DNA of 64,000 bases, taken from NCBI GenBank assembly GCA_030268105.1, contig BSDZ01000026.1, positions 872,001-936,000 on the forward strand, in the 5' to 3' direction. The notes beneath the pieces are model-generated. The model ran no database searches. It had not been told where the DNA came from and saw only the letters and a list, made by a program, of their open reading frames with translations. The position numbers and the translations under genes are program-made. Position 1 is the first letter of the stretch; each line of letters starts with the position of its first letter. This stretch comes from Volvox africanus. Lineage: Eukaryota; Chlorophyta; Chlorophyceae; Chlamydomonadales; Volvocaceae. Positions 20,701 through 31,553 of the stretch are shown one piece after another.

Positions 20701-21560
20701 TGAAACGGGTTGTGCTCGGGCACAAGAGGGATCGTATGGTCAGCAGGTAACATAGGTGGGAGCCCTGGGATGTCGCCAAAGACATCAGCATATTTATGCA
20801 GGAGGACTTCGACCTCAAGATCCTTCACGGTGGACTGTGCGGTGGTAGCATTCGATTGCACCCGTTGCCTCACAAGCAACACATGGGCGCCTTTCCGTAT
20901 CATCCGATCGGTTTCTTTGCGCCCAATTAGCTTGGGTTCTTGATTTCTGGTGATGATCGCCGCCAAAGCGAAATTAACCTCAGGCTCCGCAACAGTTCCG
21001 CCCTCCTCTGGTGTGACATCTTGGTACGACAGACAAGGTACCTTAGGCGATAGGTTCCCTTTTGCACAATGGCCAATTGTGCTGGACTCCATATCAATGC
21101 GCGCGCGGTACTGTCGTTATGTCGCGGCACCCAATGTCCATGTAGTGCTGTCTCCGAGAGACCTTGTTGCACTCATTGGGCCCTAACACACAGAGGGTCC
21201 TTCGTCGACTAAGGGTGATCCTGCCCACGATTGGATGCTTACCCTCATCAACGAGGGTAACCTGTCACAATCAGACGACTGTGGGGTCGACCCCAACACA
21301 TTCACCTCCTTTGCTGAGATGAAGTCGTCACTGGCACTAGTATCCTCAAGTGCCTTCATCATTCGACCAGTGAGGCCAACTTCAATAACGGAAACACAAT
21401 AACCTGTCAGAGTCGACTCCACAGATAACAAAAGTGATTCCAGGGCGGGCTCAAAATTGACAAAACCCGCTACAGGAGCTTCATACCAGACATCAAAGGC
21501 ATAGGACAATTCCGGCAACAGAACTGCGGATCCCGCCACGTTCACATCATCAATCAATAC
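20701..21560 (-). pseudogene. pol: B2 protease and linker, active site changed
   Basis: The minus strand encodes linker (VTPEEGGTVAEPEVNFALAA) and a decayed retropepsin. The active-site block reads MKALEDTSASDDFISAKEVN: the catalytic DTG has become DTS, and the preceding valine is glutamate. Frameshifts near 21190 and 21080 divide the region. The pre-protease part (PELSYAFDVWYEAP) is readable up to 21557. Confidence 0.8.
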
Positions 21561-22181
21561 AGTGCCTGACTTGAATCAAAGGACATGTTGCATACTGTTT
21601 AACAAAGCGGTAGCCCTACGCTGGCTGTGAAATGGTAGCAACAAACATGCGGGAGTGTCCAGACATTGATGTCTGCATCTCCTGTACCTGACCAGCTGTT
21701 CGAACGGCTCACTTTGAGATGAGGGAATGAACAAAACGATACGTTCTCAAGAACTAAAAGCAACGATGCTTCACAGTTGGACGTACGAATGACCACCGAC
21801 CATGCATTTGTTCAGCTGTCCCGGATGGAGTCAACTCCGCATCAATCCAGGTATCCCCCTACTTTAACCGTGGGGCCAAAGGCGGCAACAACGGCAATCC
21901 ATCATGAGATGACCCACCGTACATCTCCAACAGAGAGTGATCTCCTTCCAACGCACAAGCTTGGATTGCATACACTCCCATTTTGTCAGTCATGAGTCCT
22001 GCGCTTGCATGGCAGTCACATGAGGCACAAATCTTAAAGCATTTTCTCTAGCTAAAATACACATCTCAGCTCTTAGGATAAATGGCATCACAGGAGCCTC
22101 AAAACGTGATTGGTAGGCAGTTACAGTTTCATTCAGAAAATGAAAAAGGAGCCGAAGGCTAATATACAGCGTGCCTCAATA
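21561..22181 (-). pseudogene. B2 decayed gag C terminus and gag-pol joint
   Basis: There is no open frame. Scattered similarity to family C (compare 8060-8500) is visible, including TTTGTACAGC-like pre-protease sequence around 21690-21730 and capsid-end sequence near 22050-22120. The zinc knuckle cannot be found. Confidence 0.5.
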
Positions 22182-22715
22182 TCACGTGACTTGTGGGGTA
22201 AAGTGTGCAAATAGGGCAACAATCAACTCATCAAACGTGAAGTTTCCCCGTGCAGTGATCCATTGATCATACCATGTCTTCACTATACCCTCGAGGGTAT
22301 CCCCAACAAAGAGACACCTCACCTCATCATGTCCACCGCCACGGACCAACTGCAGGTACTTCCAAATATCACGTAGATAGAAACGAGTTGCATTCACAAT
22401 GTCACGCTCAACATTCATATCATGCAAGGTAAACAATTTCGGTGCCGGGATAGTAAACCTCTTCACCTCATTACCGTCAGCGCGGTCTTGCATTTGAGGT
22501 GACAGCAAACCCGATTGATCAGCAGTTCCATCTGTAACCGTCATGGCTGCCGAGCGTGGCGTAGTAAGATGGATAGGGGCCTGAAACACAAGAGGATCTT
22601 GAGCAGTAATTGTGTCAATAGTCTCAGGATCCCTATCAAACATTCTAGGAACGGTATCTGGCTCAGGTTGACATGCCAAGCCTACAAACGATGGGTCCTC
22701 ACGTCCCGCCATCAT
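22182..22715 (-). pseudogene. gag: B2 gag N-terminal part (family C type)
   Basis: 177 codons from MMAGREDPSFVGLACQPEPD through the capsid blocks TRFYLRDIWKYLQLVRGG, CLFVGDTLEGIVKTWYDQWI and FTFDELIVALFAHFTPQV to a TGA at 22182. It is much closer to the C1 gag at 9118-9235 than to the B1/B3 gag (MSGRKDSS). B2 therefore combines a B-like pol with a C-like gag, either by recombination or because C descends from a B2-like parent. Confidence 0.8.
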
Positions 22716-23225
22716 GGAACACTGACCAATATATTCAAATTGCGTGACAATAAACGATGCACATAATTCTAAAGCAAGTTGGCAAGCGATTCACACGAAT
22801 CTAGCACAAGAGTACAAGCAATTTGGTCAGCACACCGACAATACACTTGCAGGCTTCGAGTAGATATGGCAGATATGTTCTCAGTTGGTCCCTGTAGTCC
22901 GCGCAATCAAAGCCTCCAGCTGGTTAGAACGCAAGTTGTAACCAAGAGCTATCGCAAGCGGTGCCGGACCACTAGTTTCACCTGCAACTCAGAGCAAAGG
23001 CTCACGCCACAATTGCAGTAAACCACAAAGGTATAAAAGTAATCACAATTTGGAAGCAACATTATCTAATACAAGTGTACATTATCTAATACAAGTGGAC
23101 AAGTTCTTCGGCGATAATGTCTAGTGGGCGACGTCGCCCATGGTCGACAGTCGTCCTAGAAAGAACTTACTTCCGATTGAGCATCAATAGACAATCAGGC
23201 AACGAACCTGTCTCGATACCAAATT
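22716..23225 (-). other. B2 leader with primer binding site
   Basis: It contains a degraded pre-gag frame: an acceptor-like CTCTGAGTTGCAG near 22985-22997, followed in element sense by exon-2-like sequence (SNQLEALIARTT). The start-codon exon near 23100-23150 is unreadable. The primer site TGGTATCGAGACAGG is at 23207-23221. Confidence 0.6.
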
Positions 23226-24040
23226 TGTTGTATCCTTCCTTCTTCGATCATTCACTGAATCTGCACGTCTGAGTATTAGCTACACGTGCATGGTGCTTAC
23301 GAACAGCAAGACACTTCAGTACAAGCAACGTGACAGCGGAAGACTCAACAACAAGGAAAGATCCAACTTACAATGATCTTCAGTTGCAAATTAGAAGTCT
23401 GCCGTCAGACCCCGCGGGCAGCGTTCATCATCCGGCTGGGAATGCTATGCTGGAATAGCTCAGGCCAAATATAAATGCATATAACGTATATATCTAAATT
23501 AGATTATGTTAAATACACGAGTACTTAATCCAAAGTAGCGTCGAGCCGACTTCGGTCTCTAGGCGGCCGTCCTCGCACCTATCACGTCGCAATACCGATG
23601 CGCAGTACGGGTCTCACTGGATTCCGATCTCAAGTGTGAGTACCTTCATAGTACTGTTCTAAATATCGTGTCATCCGTGATATGATTGAATGCAACGCAT
23701 GCAATATGCGAAGGTCCGAATATCGATATTCGGTTGCCGACCCAACCATCGCGATCGTCGCCTTCTTGCATACGCGTATGGTTTATGACACAGATGAGGT
23801 AATAATATTCAAAGCATTATTACGCGGAATATAATACCAACGGATTGATCGCGCACTAATTATCAGCATCGAGTCAAACATGTTGACCGACAGCGTGATG
23901 TTGTAGTTGATAATGCGACATGCCTGATTAGCTAGATATACTCAAATATATCATGTTAATATGATTATATCATGCTTTGTAATGCTGGAATATAATGCGG
24001 TCTACTTCGGAGCAAGTGGGGATCGAACCCGCTTACAACA
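23226..24040 (-). repeat. LTR shared by B2 (5') and B3 (3')
   Basis: An 815-bp B-type LTR, TGTTGTATCCTTCC to CCGCTTACAACA. To its left is the B2 leader and primer site, and to its right the B3 polypurine tract and chromodomain. One LTR thus serves two head-to-tail interiors, as expected from recombination between LTRs of adjacent or sister copies and not from two insertions. Confidence 0.9.
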
Positions 24041-25641
24041 ACTATCCCCCTTCCCGTATGCAGCGTCCTTGCTGCATCGGACAGCATCAACTGCAATCAT
24101 CATTGGGTCTGCGTGGCACGTAGGTGAGCTTCCTCCAATAGGGGCTTCATTTCTGGCGAGAAGTTACGCATCGGCTCCCACGAATTATGCTCGCTAGAAT
24201 AGCCAGCCCACTTGACCAGATATTCGTGCACCTTCCGCTTTCGTCATTGTCGACCTATGCAGTGAACCCGATAATCCAGTATCCGTTCCACATCATACAC
24301 TTTTTGCTTGCCTGCGATCCAGGTCTCGGGACCGGGGTCCATTACTGCAGGGGCATCAGTGTTGTTTGTAACGGGCTCCGTGCTGCGATAAGGACATATG
24401 AGGGATATATGAAATATGGGATGGATATTCATGTCAGAGGGTAGGGATAGCTCCACAGCTACATTCCCTACCATGCGAACAACGGGATATGGACCAATCC
24501 AACAAGGTAGCAATTTACGGGAACCGTCGGCGAGCAAACACAAGTTCTTAGTGCTCAATAATACCATTTGTCCCACCGGAAATGTCACGTCTCGTTTGGA
24601 TTTATTATAATAGTCCGTCGTCCGTTGTTGTGCCGCGTCCAAGCATGCCTTCGCGTCTGTCATGCGGGATAGGAACGACTTGGCAAAGGTTTTAGCCGCC
24701 AGGATATTTATCTCCAACTCTCGCCACACGGGTAGTGCAGGATGGAATCCATAATTCAGAAAGAAAGGGCTTTGACCTGTAGAGCGGTTAACAGCATTGT
24801 TAAGCGTGAATTCTGCCGAAGTCAGAAATGTATCCCAAACAGAGGGTGTGCGTCCCGCGAAATTCCTTAGCATGTCGCCCAGCGTGTGATTTGTGCGTTC
24901 AGTTTGCCCATCGGATTGTGGATGATATGCTGTGCTCAAATGAATGCGCATACCGACGAGTTCACATAGCGCTTCCCAAAACTTAGACGTGAATTGACCG
25001 CCATGATCGGATATCACATTTTTAGGAACGCCGTGTAATCGGACCACGTTATCGAAAAATATTCGTGCTGTTTGCTCAGCGGTGCAAGACGAGGTGCAGG
25101 GGGCTAAGTGAACCATCTTGGTCAAGCGATCAACCATAACGAACACTGAGTCGTATCCCCCCTCAGTTTTGGGCAGCGCGACTACGAAGTCCATAGAAAC
25201 ACTTTCCCAAGGGGCATCTGGTATAGGTGAAGGTTGTAATAAACCCTGGCCCTTACCGGATAGTGCTTTATTGCGCTGACATAAACTGCACCTTTGCATG
25301 AAGTTTTCCGCATCCTTCACCACGCGCGGCCACCAGAATGAGCGTCGTACGAGCTCTGCCAGACGCGTACTTCCAGGATGTCCTGCTAACGGGTCCTCGT
25401 GGAACCGTGCAAGAATATCGTAGCGCAAAGCATTATCATTTGGCACGACGATTTGTGTGGTCGAACCATCTTTCCGTAGCCACAAATCGTTGTGCTTGTG
25501 CAAATGTTCCACATTACTGGGAGAAGCAAACCATGCATCGGTCTGATATGCCATCTTAAGTCGTTGCGCGAGATCCGCTGCTATCGGCACCTCCTGACTG
25601 CGCAAACGAGTAACCGGTGCTGCCAGAATCGCAGCATGCAA
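24041..25641 (-). pseudogene. pol: B3 integrase and chromodomain
   Basis: A continuous 465-codon frame (24244-25641) covers the whole integrase: HHCC finger (FHEDPLAGHPGS ... RCSLCQRNK), DDE core (VSMDFVVALPKTEGGYDSVF, VISDHGGQFTSKFW, YHPQSDGQTERTN) and GPY/F module. It ends at VERILDYRVHCIGRQ with TGA replacing an arginine codon, so the chromodomain at 24050-24240 is out of reach except by readthrough. It is the longest integrase frame of families B, C and D. The polypurine tract is at 24041-24057. Confidence 0.9.
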
Positions 25642-26420
25642 TGATGGATGTCAACTGAGGGCGTCAGCAATATTAATTCTGCCGGCGATATACTCCCACG
25701 TACAGTCGAAACGAGATAGATATTCCATCCACCGGGCTTGTCGTCAGTTAAGCGTGGGGACACTCTGCAAGAATGTCAGCGGTTTGTGGTCAGTCTTCAG
25801 CGTAAAAGGGCGACCTTCGAGGTAACAGCACCACTCCATCAAAGCATGTAGAGCTGCCAACAGCTCCTGCTCTCCGGTTGTATATCGGGTCTCCGCACCC
25901 GAGAACTTCTTACTCGTGAAGGCGATCGGTCGTCCTTCTGTTGTATCTCTGTTGTGTCGGCCAACAAAGGCCCGATCGGAAGGATGACCATCAAAGGTCC
26001 AGGATCCTTTGACACTGCCCGTAGATACCCCAGTATACTACAAGTATTCCCCCTCAGATAGGGTGCGTCCTCGCATCCTACAGTCTAAGGGTCAGCTCTC
26101 ACCCTAGTCTGTAGTCAGACGATTCAATCCCTCACGGCCTGGTGACGGTTACCCAAGCCATCTATCAGTCAGAACCGCCCTCACCATCCCGTAGATGTGT
26201 TGAATCGAACCCGGGCAACCTGCTCGATACCAATGTTGTATCTCTGTTGTGTCGGCCAACAAAGGCCCGATCGGAAGGATGATCATATAAGGTCCAGGAT
26301 CCTTTCACACTGCCCGTAGAAACCCCAGGATACTACACCTTCCTGCAACAATACAGCGCCACTTCCATGCAAGGAAGCATCCGATACAACTTCAACACGG
26401 AATGGCTACGAGTAGTCAGG
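25642..26420 (-). pseudogene. pol: B3 RNase H, split by the T element
   Basis: The RNase H domain continues on both sides of the insertion at 25939-26337. Readable blocks are [15 protein letters not shown] and GEQELLAALHALMEW on the left, and [16 protein letters not shown] on the right. The two TGA codons of B2 (at LN-RQARW and LS-HPSL) are present here at the same places. Confidence 0.85.
25939..26337 (-). mobile_element. Complete miniature LTR retrotransposon (TRIM), 399 bp
   Basis: Two 104-bp direct repeats (25939-26042 and 26234-26337) start TGTTGTATCTCTG and end ACTACA, and enclose 191 bp. On the minus strand the interior begins TTGGTATCGAGCAGG, a tRNA-primer site like those of the large elements. 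It ends with the purine run GAGGGGGAATACT before the other LTR. The flanks CCTTC (25934-25938 and 26338-26342) are a 5-bp duplication, and removing the insert restores the RNase H sequence. There is no coding capacity. These are the features of a terminal-repeat retrotransposon in miniature, moved by enzymes of larger elements. Confidence 0.92.
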
Positions 26421-27769
26421 GAAAGAGAGGGTAACGTCGTCAGCGACGATTCGCTTGAGCTCTTCGAATGCCCGCTGACACGTGGGTGTCCAGGCTTCGA
26501 GGGAAGCGAAACCTCCTTTCTTTGTTAAATTCGTAAGCAGGGCCGCAATAATGGAGTAATTTTTGATAAACTTACGAAAGTAGTTGGTCAAACCCAAGAA
26601 CTGGCATAGTTCGGTGAGGTTCTGCGGTGCAGGCCACTCGCGAACCACAGCTATTTTCCGTGGGTCCATCCTTATCCCAGTGGCTGACACAATGTGGCCC
26701 AAATACTCCACCTGAGGCTGCGCCCAAAAACACTTGGTGCGTTTAGCAAACAATTGCTCCCACTTCATCACCTCAAGCACGAGCTCGAGATGCGTCAGGT
26801 GCTCCTCACGCGTCTTGGAATATATTAAAATAACATCCAAATAACAAACGACGAACCTGTCGATATACGGTCTGAACATGCGATCCATCACTGCTTGGAA
26901 TGTGGCGGGCGCATTAGTAAGTCCAAACGACAAGACCGTGTACTCAAAGTGACCAAAGGGGGTCCGGAAAGCGGTTTTCGGAATATCAGAGGCAGCAATG
27001 CGTATCTGATTATACCCTTGTTGAAGGTCAATCAAGGAAAAATAAGCTGAACCCTTCAGCTTATCGAGCAGGTCATCGACGCACGGCAAAGGGTAGCGAT
27101 TTTTAATTGTGGTCGCATTCAAGCCCCAATAATCAATGCACATGCGCAACATCCCATCCTTCTTACCGACAAACAATATTGGCGCAGAATATGGTGATGT
27201 GCTGGGCCGAATCATACCCTTTGCGAGCAGATCCCCCACTTGCCGCTTCACTTCATCTAGCACCATCGGGCTTAACCTGTACATAGGTTGTGAAACGGGT
27301 TGAGCTCCGGGCACAAGAGGGATCGTATGGTCAACAGGTCGCATAGGTGGGAGCCCTGGGATGTCGCCAAAGACATCAGCATATTTATGCAGGAGGGCTT
27401 CGACCTCAAGATCCATCACGGTGGACTGCGCGGTGGTAGCATTCGATTGCACCCGTGGCCTCACAAGCAACACATGGGCGCCTTTCCGTATCATCCGATC
27501 GGTTTCTTTGCGCCCAATTAGCTTGGGTTTTTGATTTCCGCTGACCATCGCCGCCAAAGCGAAATTAACCTCAGGCTCCGCAACAGTTCCGCCCTCCTCT
27601 GGTGTGACATCTTGGTACGACAGGCAAGGTACCTTAGTCGATAGGTTCCCTGTGCACAAACTAAGTGTGGTGGACTCCATATTGATGCGCGGGCGGTACT
27701 GTCGTAATGTCGCGGCACCCAAAATGTACTGTGCCGTCTCCGAGAGACCTTGTAGCACATATGGCTGGG
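26421..27769 (-). pseudogene. pol: B3 reverse transcriptase and linker
   Basis: A long frame (26406-27887) covers the linker ([36 protein letters not shown]) and the entire RT. The catalytic motif reads FVVCYLDVILIYSKT: the second aspartate of YLDD is valine, which should abolish polymerase activity. The other blocks are normal. The N-terminal end of the frame includes translated T-LTR sequence. Confidence 0.9.
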
Positions 27770-27873
27770 TGTTGTATCTCTGTTGTGTCGGCCAACAAAG
27801 GCCCGATCGGAAGGATGACCATCTAAGGTCCAGGATCCTTTGACACTGCCCGTAGATACCCCAGGATACTACA
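27770..27873 (-). mobile_element. Solo LTR of the T element with duplication CTGGG
   Basis: 104 bp, TGTTGTATCTCTG to GATACTACA, almost identical to the LTRs at 25939 and 26234. It is flanked by CTGGG at 27765-27769 and 27874-27878. It sits in the B3 protease region. This is a second, independent T insertion in the same B3 copy. Confidence 0.93.
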
Positions 27874-28679
27874 CTGGGCCCTAACACGCAGAGGGCCTAT
27901 CGATAGGCTCAGGGTGATCCTGCCCACGATTGGATGCTTACCTCCATCAGCGAGGGTAACCTGTGCACAATCAGACGACTGAGGGGTCAACCCCAAAGCA
28001 TTCACCTCCTTTGCCGAGATGAAGTCGTCGCTGGCGCCGGTATCCACAAGCGCCTTCATCAGTTGACCTCCGAGGCCGATTTCAATAATAGGGACACGAT
28101 TCCCTGTCGGAGTCGACTCCGTGGAAAGCAAAAGAGATCCTATAGCAGGCTCGAACCTGGTAGGACTCAAAAGAGGGGCCTCAAACCAAACTTCAGCAGT
28201 ATAAGATAGTTTAGGCAGTACCGTCGGGTTACCCGTCACATCTACACCGTTAAACAAAGCGGTGCCCGACTCGAATCGGAGGACACATTGCATACCCTCC
28301 AACAGAGACGCCACTTTACGTTGACTAAAAGAGGGAATTAATACGCAAGCCGCAGTGTCCGAGTTTTGACGGCGGTACCTCTTATACCTAGTGAGCTGCT
28401 CGCGCAGCTCACGGAAGATGAAGGGATAAATAGCGTAACGTGGCCGGCCAAATCGAGGGAAGAAAGAGGGCAGCGCGTTGCAAATAAATTACACAGCGGG
28501 TCAAAGTGGTTTAGTCCCGTGCGTCCGTCGAGCGAAAAACGTCGTCCGATAACGTGCTCTATTTGTCCAAAGACGGAAGGTAAAAGAGCCTTTACAGCTG
28601 GACGCAACGACGGCCAGCGGCCACGTTCACTTTCTTCAATCCCGGGAGAAGTCCCTTCCTCCACATCCAGGGCAACTTC
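27874..28679 (-). pseudogene. pol: B3 protease and pre-protease region
   Basis: The retropepsin block [20 protein letters not shown] is intact with DTG, followed by [20 protein letters not shown]. The upstream pre-protease region spans 27823-28664, with frame breaks near 28320-28360. In the gag frame the sequence after the gag TAG reads EVALDVEEGTSPGIEESERG, as in B1. Confidence 0.85.
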
Positions 28680-29918
28680 CTAAGTCGTCTTAGGCACGAA
28701 AGGTGGTAACAGAGGGCAGTGGCGAGTAGGGTGCTCTCCCGCACACCTCAAGCAAAGATTAGCGAACTTTCGACGGTCAAACTCCGACCATCGGCATTCC
28801 CACTTTTGCATATATGGATCCTCTGTCCGGGGCTTTTTAACGCTAGGAGCCGCGTTCTGCATTGCAGCTACAGACGGCGCGCTCCCCCTTCGCTTTCCTT
28901 TCGCATGGCCCGAGCTCGGCCCAGCTCCCGCAGACCCACGATTGCTGGGGCTTTGGCGTCCGCGATTATCATACCGTCTTTCCTTTCGAACGGTATTCAC
29001 GGCCGCCGCGGAGCGTTGACGATCGGAACCCTGGTCCTTCGGTGTCGACTCCAAAGGTGGTTCCTGAGCTCGCATCGCGTGAATACGAGGATTAATTTGC
29101 TTAGCGTCTTTTCCAGCCAAATTTCGAACTTCTGCACCTCTAGCAAAAGCTACTAAGGCATCATAAGATTGAAATGGAATCCCACTGAGGTCAGTGGCAC
29201 ACCATCACGCAAGAGATTCAGTGAGACCATGATGAAACCAGAAGATACGATCCTCCTCAGGAAAGTTAACAATAGGAGTTATCAGTGCCTCGAAACGGGA
29301 CTGATAAGCAGGAACGGTCTCGTGCGGACGCATATGGTACGTGCCTTGTGCCAGCGTCTTACGAGCCTCGTTGCTACGCGAGCGAACTTCCGTAGCAAAG
29401 CGGGCGAGGAGGGCATCGATCACGTTATCAAACGTGTACTTGCCTCTAGCGGTGGTCCATTCGTCATACCAATCCTTTGTGGCACCCTCGAGGGTATTCC
29501 CAACGAACAGGCATTTAATAGAGTCGCATCCCCCGCCGTGCACCGCTTGCAGATATTGCCTAGCGTCGCAAACGTAAGCCCGTGTCCTATCCGTGACACT
29601 ATGCCCTGAATTCTTTGCCTTTTCGTCGGCGGAAATATTGAGCTTAGGCACGGGGATAGTCAACTTCATTACCTCCGGTATTCCGACGGGTTCCTGAACC
29701 GCGGGTGTTACCGGGGCCCGTTGTGCTCCAACTCCTTCACTTGTTGTAGCCGCTGTCGACAGTGGTACAATTAAGTGTGAAGGGGTCTGAAGAACAATGG
29801 GATCAGACATAATACGAGTCCCGACGGTATCAGGATCGGCAAAAGCAGTTCTAGCGGCAAGACCGCCATCGGGCTGGCTGGCGGTGCCCAGATAGGAACT
29901 ATCTTTGCGTCCCGACAT
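28680..29918 (-). pseudogene. gag: B3 gag, ending in TAG
   Basis: This is close to B1 gag, from MSGRKDSSYLGTASQPDGGL to PPFVPKTT-TAG, with the same capsid blocks and the zinc knuckle CLRCAGEHPTRHC. One internal TGA at 29205 sits where B1 has the arginine of LARWCATDL. The region that carries the stop in B1 is open here (NTVRKERRYDNRG). The two copies thus broke independently, and together they show that the undamaged form was one frame ending at a shared TAG. Confidence 0.9.
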
Positions 29919-30021
29919 AAGGCCCGAACTTATACGGGTGAACAGGAATGTAATAAAAGATCTGTGAACAGGTAACGCAAGAGGAATTTTCGATTACTTG
30001 TGTACTGACAGAACTCCTGAG
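29919..30021 (-). other. B3 leader, truncated by the C2 LTR
   Basis: It matches B1 positions 12963-13066 (end of pre-gag exon 2 and gag start). It stops at CTGAG where the C2 LTR begins. The first pre-gag exon, primer site and 5' LTR of B3 are missing. Confidence 0.75.
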
Positions 30022-31553
30022 TGTTGTACGCTAGTTCAATCGCCGTTTACACCAAAGTAGACCGCAATCCATTTGAGCATTATGAAGCATGATTTAAGCA
30101 TATTAGCATGATATATTCGAGTATATCTAGCTAATCAGGCATGTCGCATTATCATCTACGACATCGCGCTGTCGGTCAACATGTTTGACTCGAGGCTGAT
30201 AATTAAGGCACGATCTATCCATTGGCATTTTATATCACGTAATAATACTTTAAATATTATTACCTCATTTACGTCATAAACCATACGCGTATGCGAGAAG
30301 GCGACGATGGTTGGGTCGGCAACCAAATATCGATATTCGGGCCTTTGCATATTGCATGCGTTGCATCCAATAATATCACGGATTACGTGGTATTTAGGAC
30401 AGTGCTACAAAGGTACTCACACTTGAGATCGAAATCCAGTGAGACCTGTACTGCGCATCGGTATCGCGACGTGATAGGTGCGAGGACGGCCGACTAGAGA
30501 CCGAAGTCGGCTCGACGCTACTTTGGACTAAGTACTCGTGTACTTAACATAATCTAATTCGGATATATACGTTTTATGCATTTATATTCGGCCTGAGCTA
30601 TTCCAGCAAACGAAGGTGGTCTTCGTTTGTGAAAACGTTTTTGACCAGTACAACCTCAAAAGGTACACCCTTTAGCCATACTTTTTTTGATTCCCCATCC
30701 CGCATATCTAATGATGATACTTGCTTAAACTTACCTAGTTTTCTTACCTTTACCAGATAATGCAACAGTTATGTTTGATTTTATACCAATGATAAATTTC
30801 TTACCCAGTTTGTTTATGAATTCCATATTCTCCTGAGAACCAAACCAATTATCGGCTAAAACATGGTCAAACAGCACTTGGTTCTCTATGGATTTCTGTA
30901 TCAAATTCCGAAAATGTTGGTTTTTGCTAATTCTAGACTTACGCTTTACTTTTCGTGTCTCAATATCAGAAAAACTTGCATCCTTACTGATGATTCTATA
31001 GCCAAACGGTAGTACTATGTCGTCATACGAAACCAAGCACGATAAAATGTTTATCCCTTTTACATGTCTTCCTTTAGCATTAGAGTGATGCCATGCAACT
31101 ATCTCATTTTCATCGGTGTGGGGCTTTTCCTCTATAGAATCATCTAATATCAAAACTCCGCCTTTATCAGTCTGATGCTTTCTAATTTCCTGCTTGACAT
31201 ATACCCATAATTCTTTTGATCCTAATTCCTCAGAGTTAAGATATTTTGTGATCTTGTCATGGCTTATGTCACCAGATAATAAATCCGATAAACCGGTAGC
31301 CGTTGCATACTTATTTTGACAGATTAAATAGTCCGAATATATATCCAATATAACATTCTGCAAAACTAGGATCTAATATCGCCAGTTTAGTCGGAAATTA
31401 TGACAAATTCGCCGCTTCGTTTAATAGAAATTTTTGCTGGAATAGCATCTTCAGCCGGATGATGAACATTGCCCGCGGGGTCTGACGGCCGACTACCAAT
31501 TTGTAATCGAAGACTATTATTCAGTGCATGATCGAAGAAGGAAGGATACAACA
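30022..31553 (+). repeat. C2 5' LTR (B-type) split by a bacterial transposase
   Basis: It runs from TGTTGTACGCTAGTTC to GAAGGAAGGATACAACA and reads rightward. About 830 bp of foreign DNA interrupts it at 30608-31440. A further deletion of roughly 90-100 bp lies near 31520 (ACTATTATTCAGTGC). The remaining sequence aligns with the LTRs at 11855 and 53481. Confidence 0.88.
30608..31440 (-). pseudogene. Bacterial IS4-like DDE transposase, frameshifted and truncated
   Basis: The minus strand opens near 31363 (MQNVILDIYSDYLICQNKYA) and runs 210 codons to 30731, then continues one frame over (LGKFKQVSSLDMRDG, VWLKGVPFEVVLVKNVFTNE) until the LTR resumes. GGVLILDDSIEEKPHTDEN carries the first catalytic aspartate and VLADNWFGSQENMEFI the second. 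The segment with the catalytic glutamate is missing. This pattern belongs to IS4/IS701-type transposases common in intracellular bacteria. The AT-rich base composition stands out sharply from the LTR. A one-base frameshift plus truncation make it inactive. Confidence 0.85.

Noticed and set aside
17061..24040. B2 as a simple insertion into the B1 integrase
   Set aside because: The left flank TGCGC is not duplicated on the right, and the B1 integrase does not resume after the right LTR. The right LTR continues into B3 instead.
26043..26233. GGTTCGATTC in the T element interior as a tRNA gene B box
   Set aside because: No A box, acceptor stem or cloverleaf fits around it. The adjacent TGGTATCGAGCAGG is explained as a primer site.
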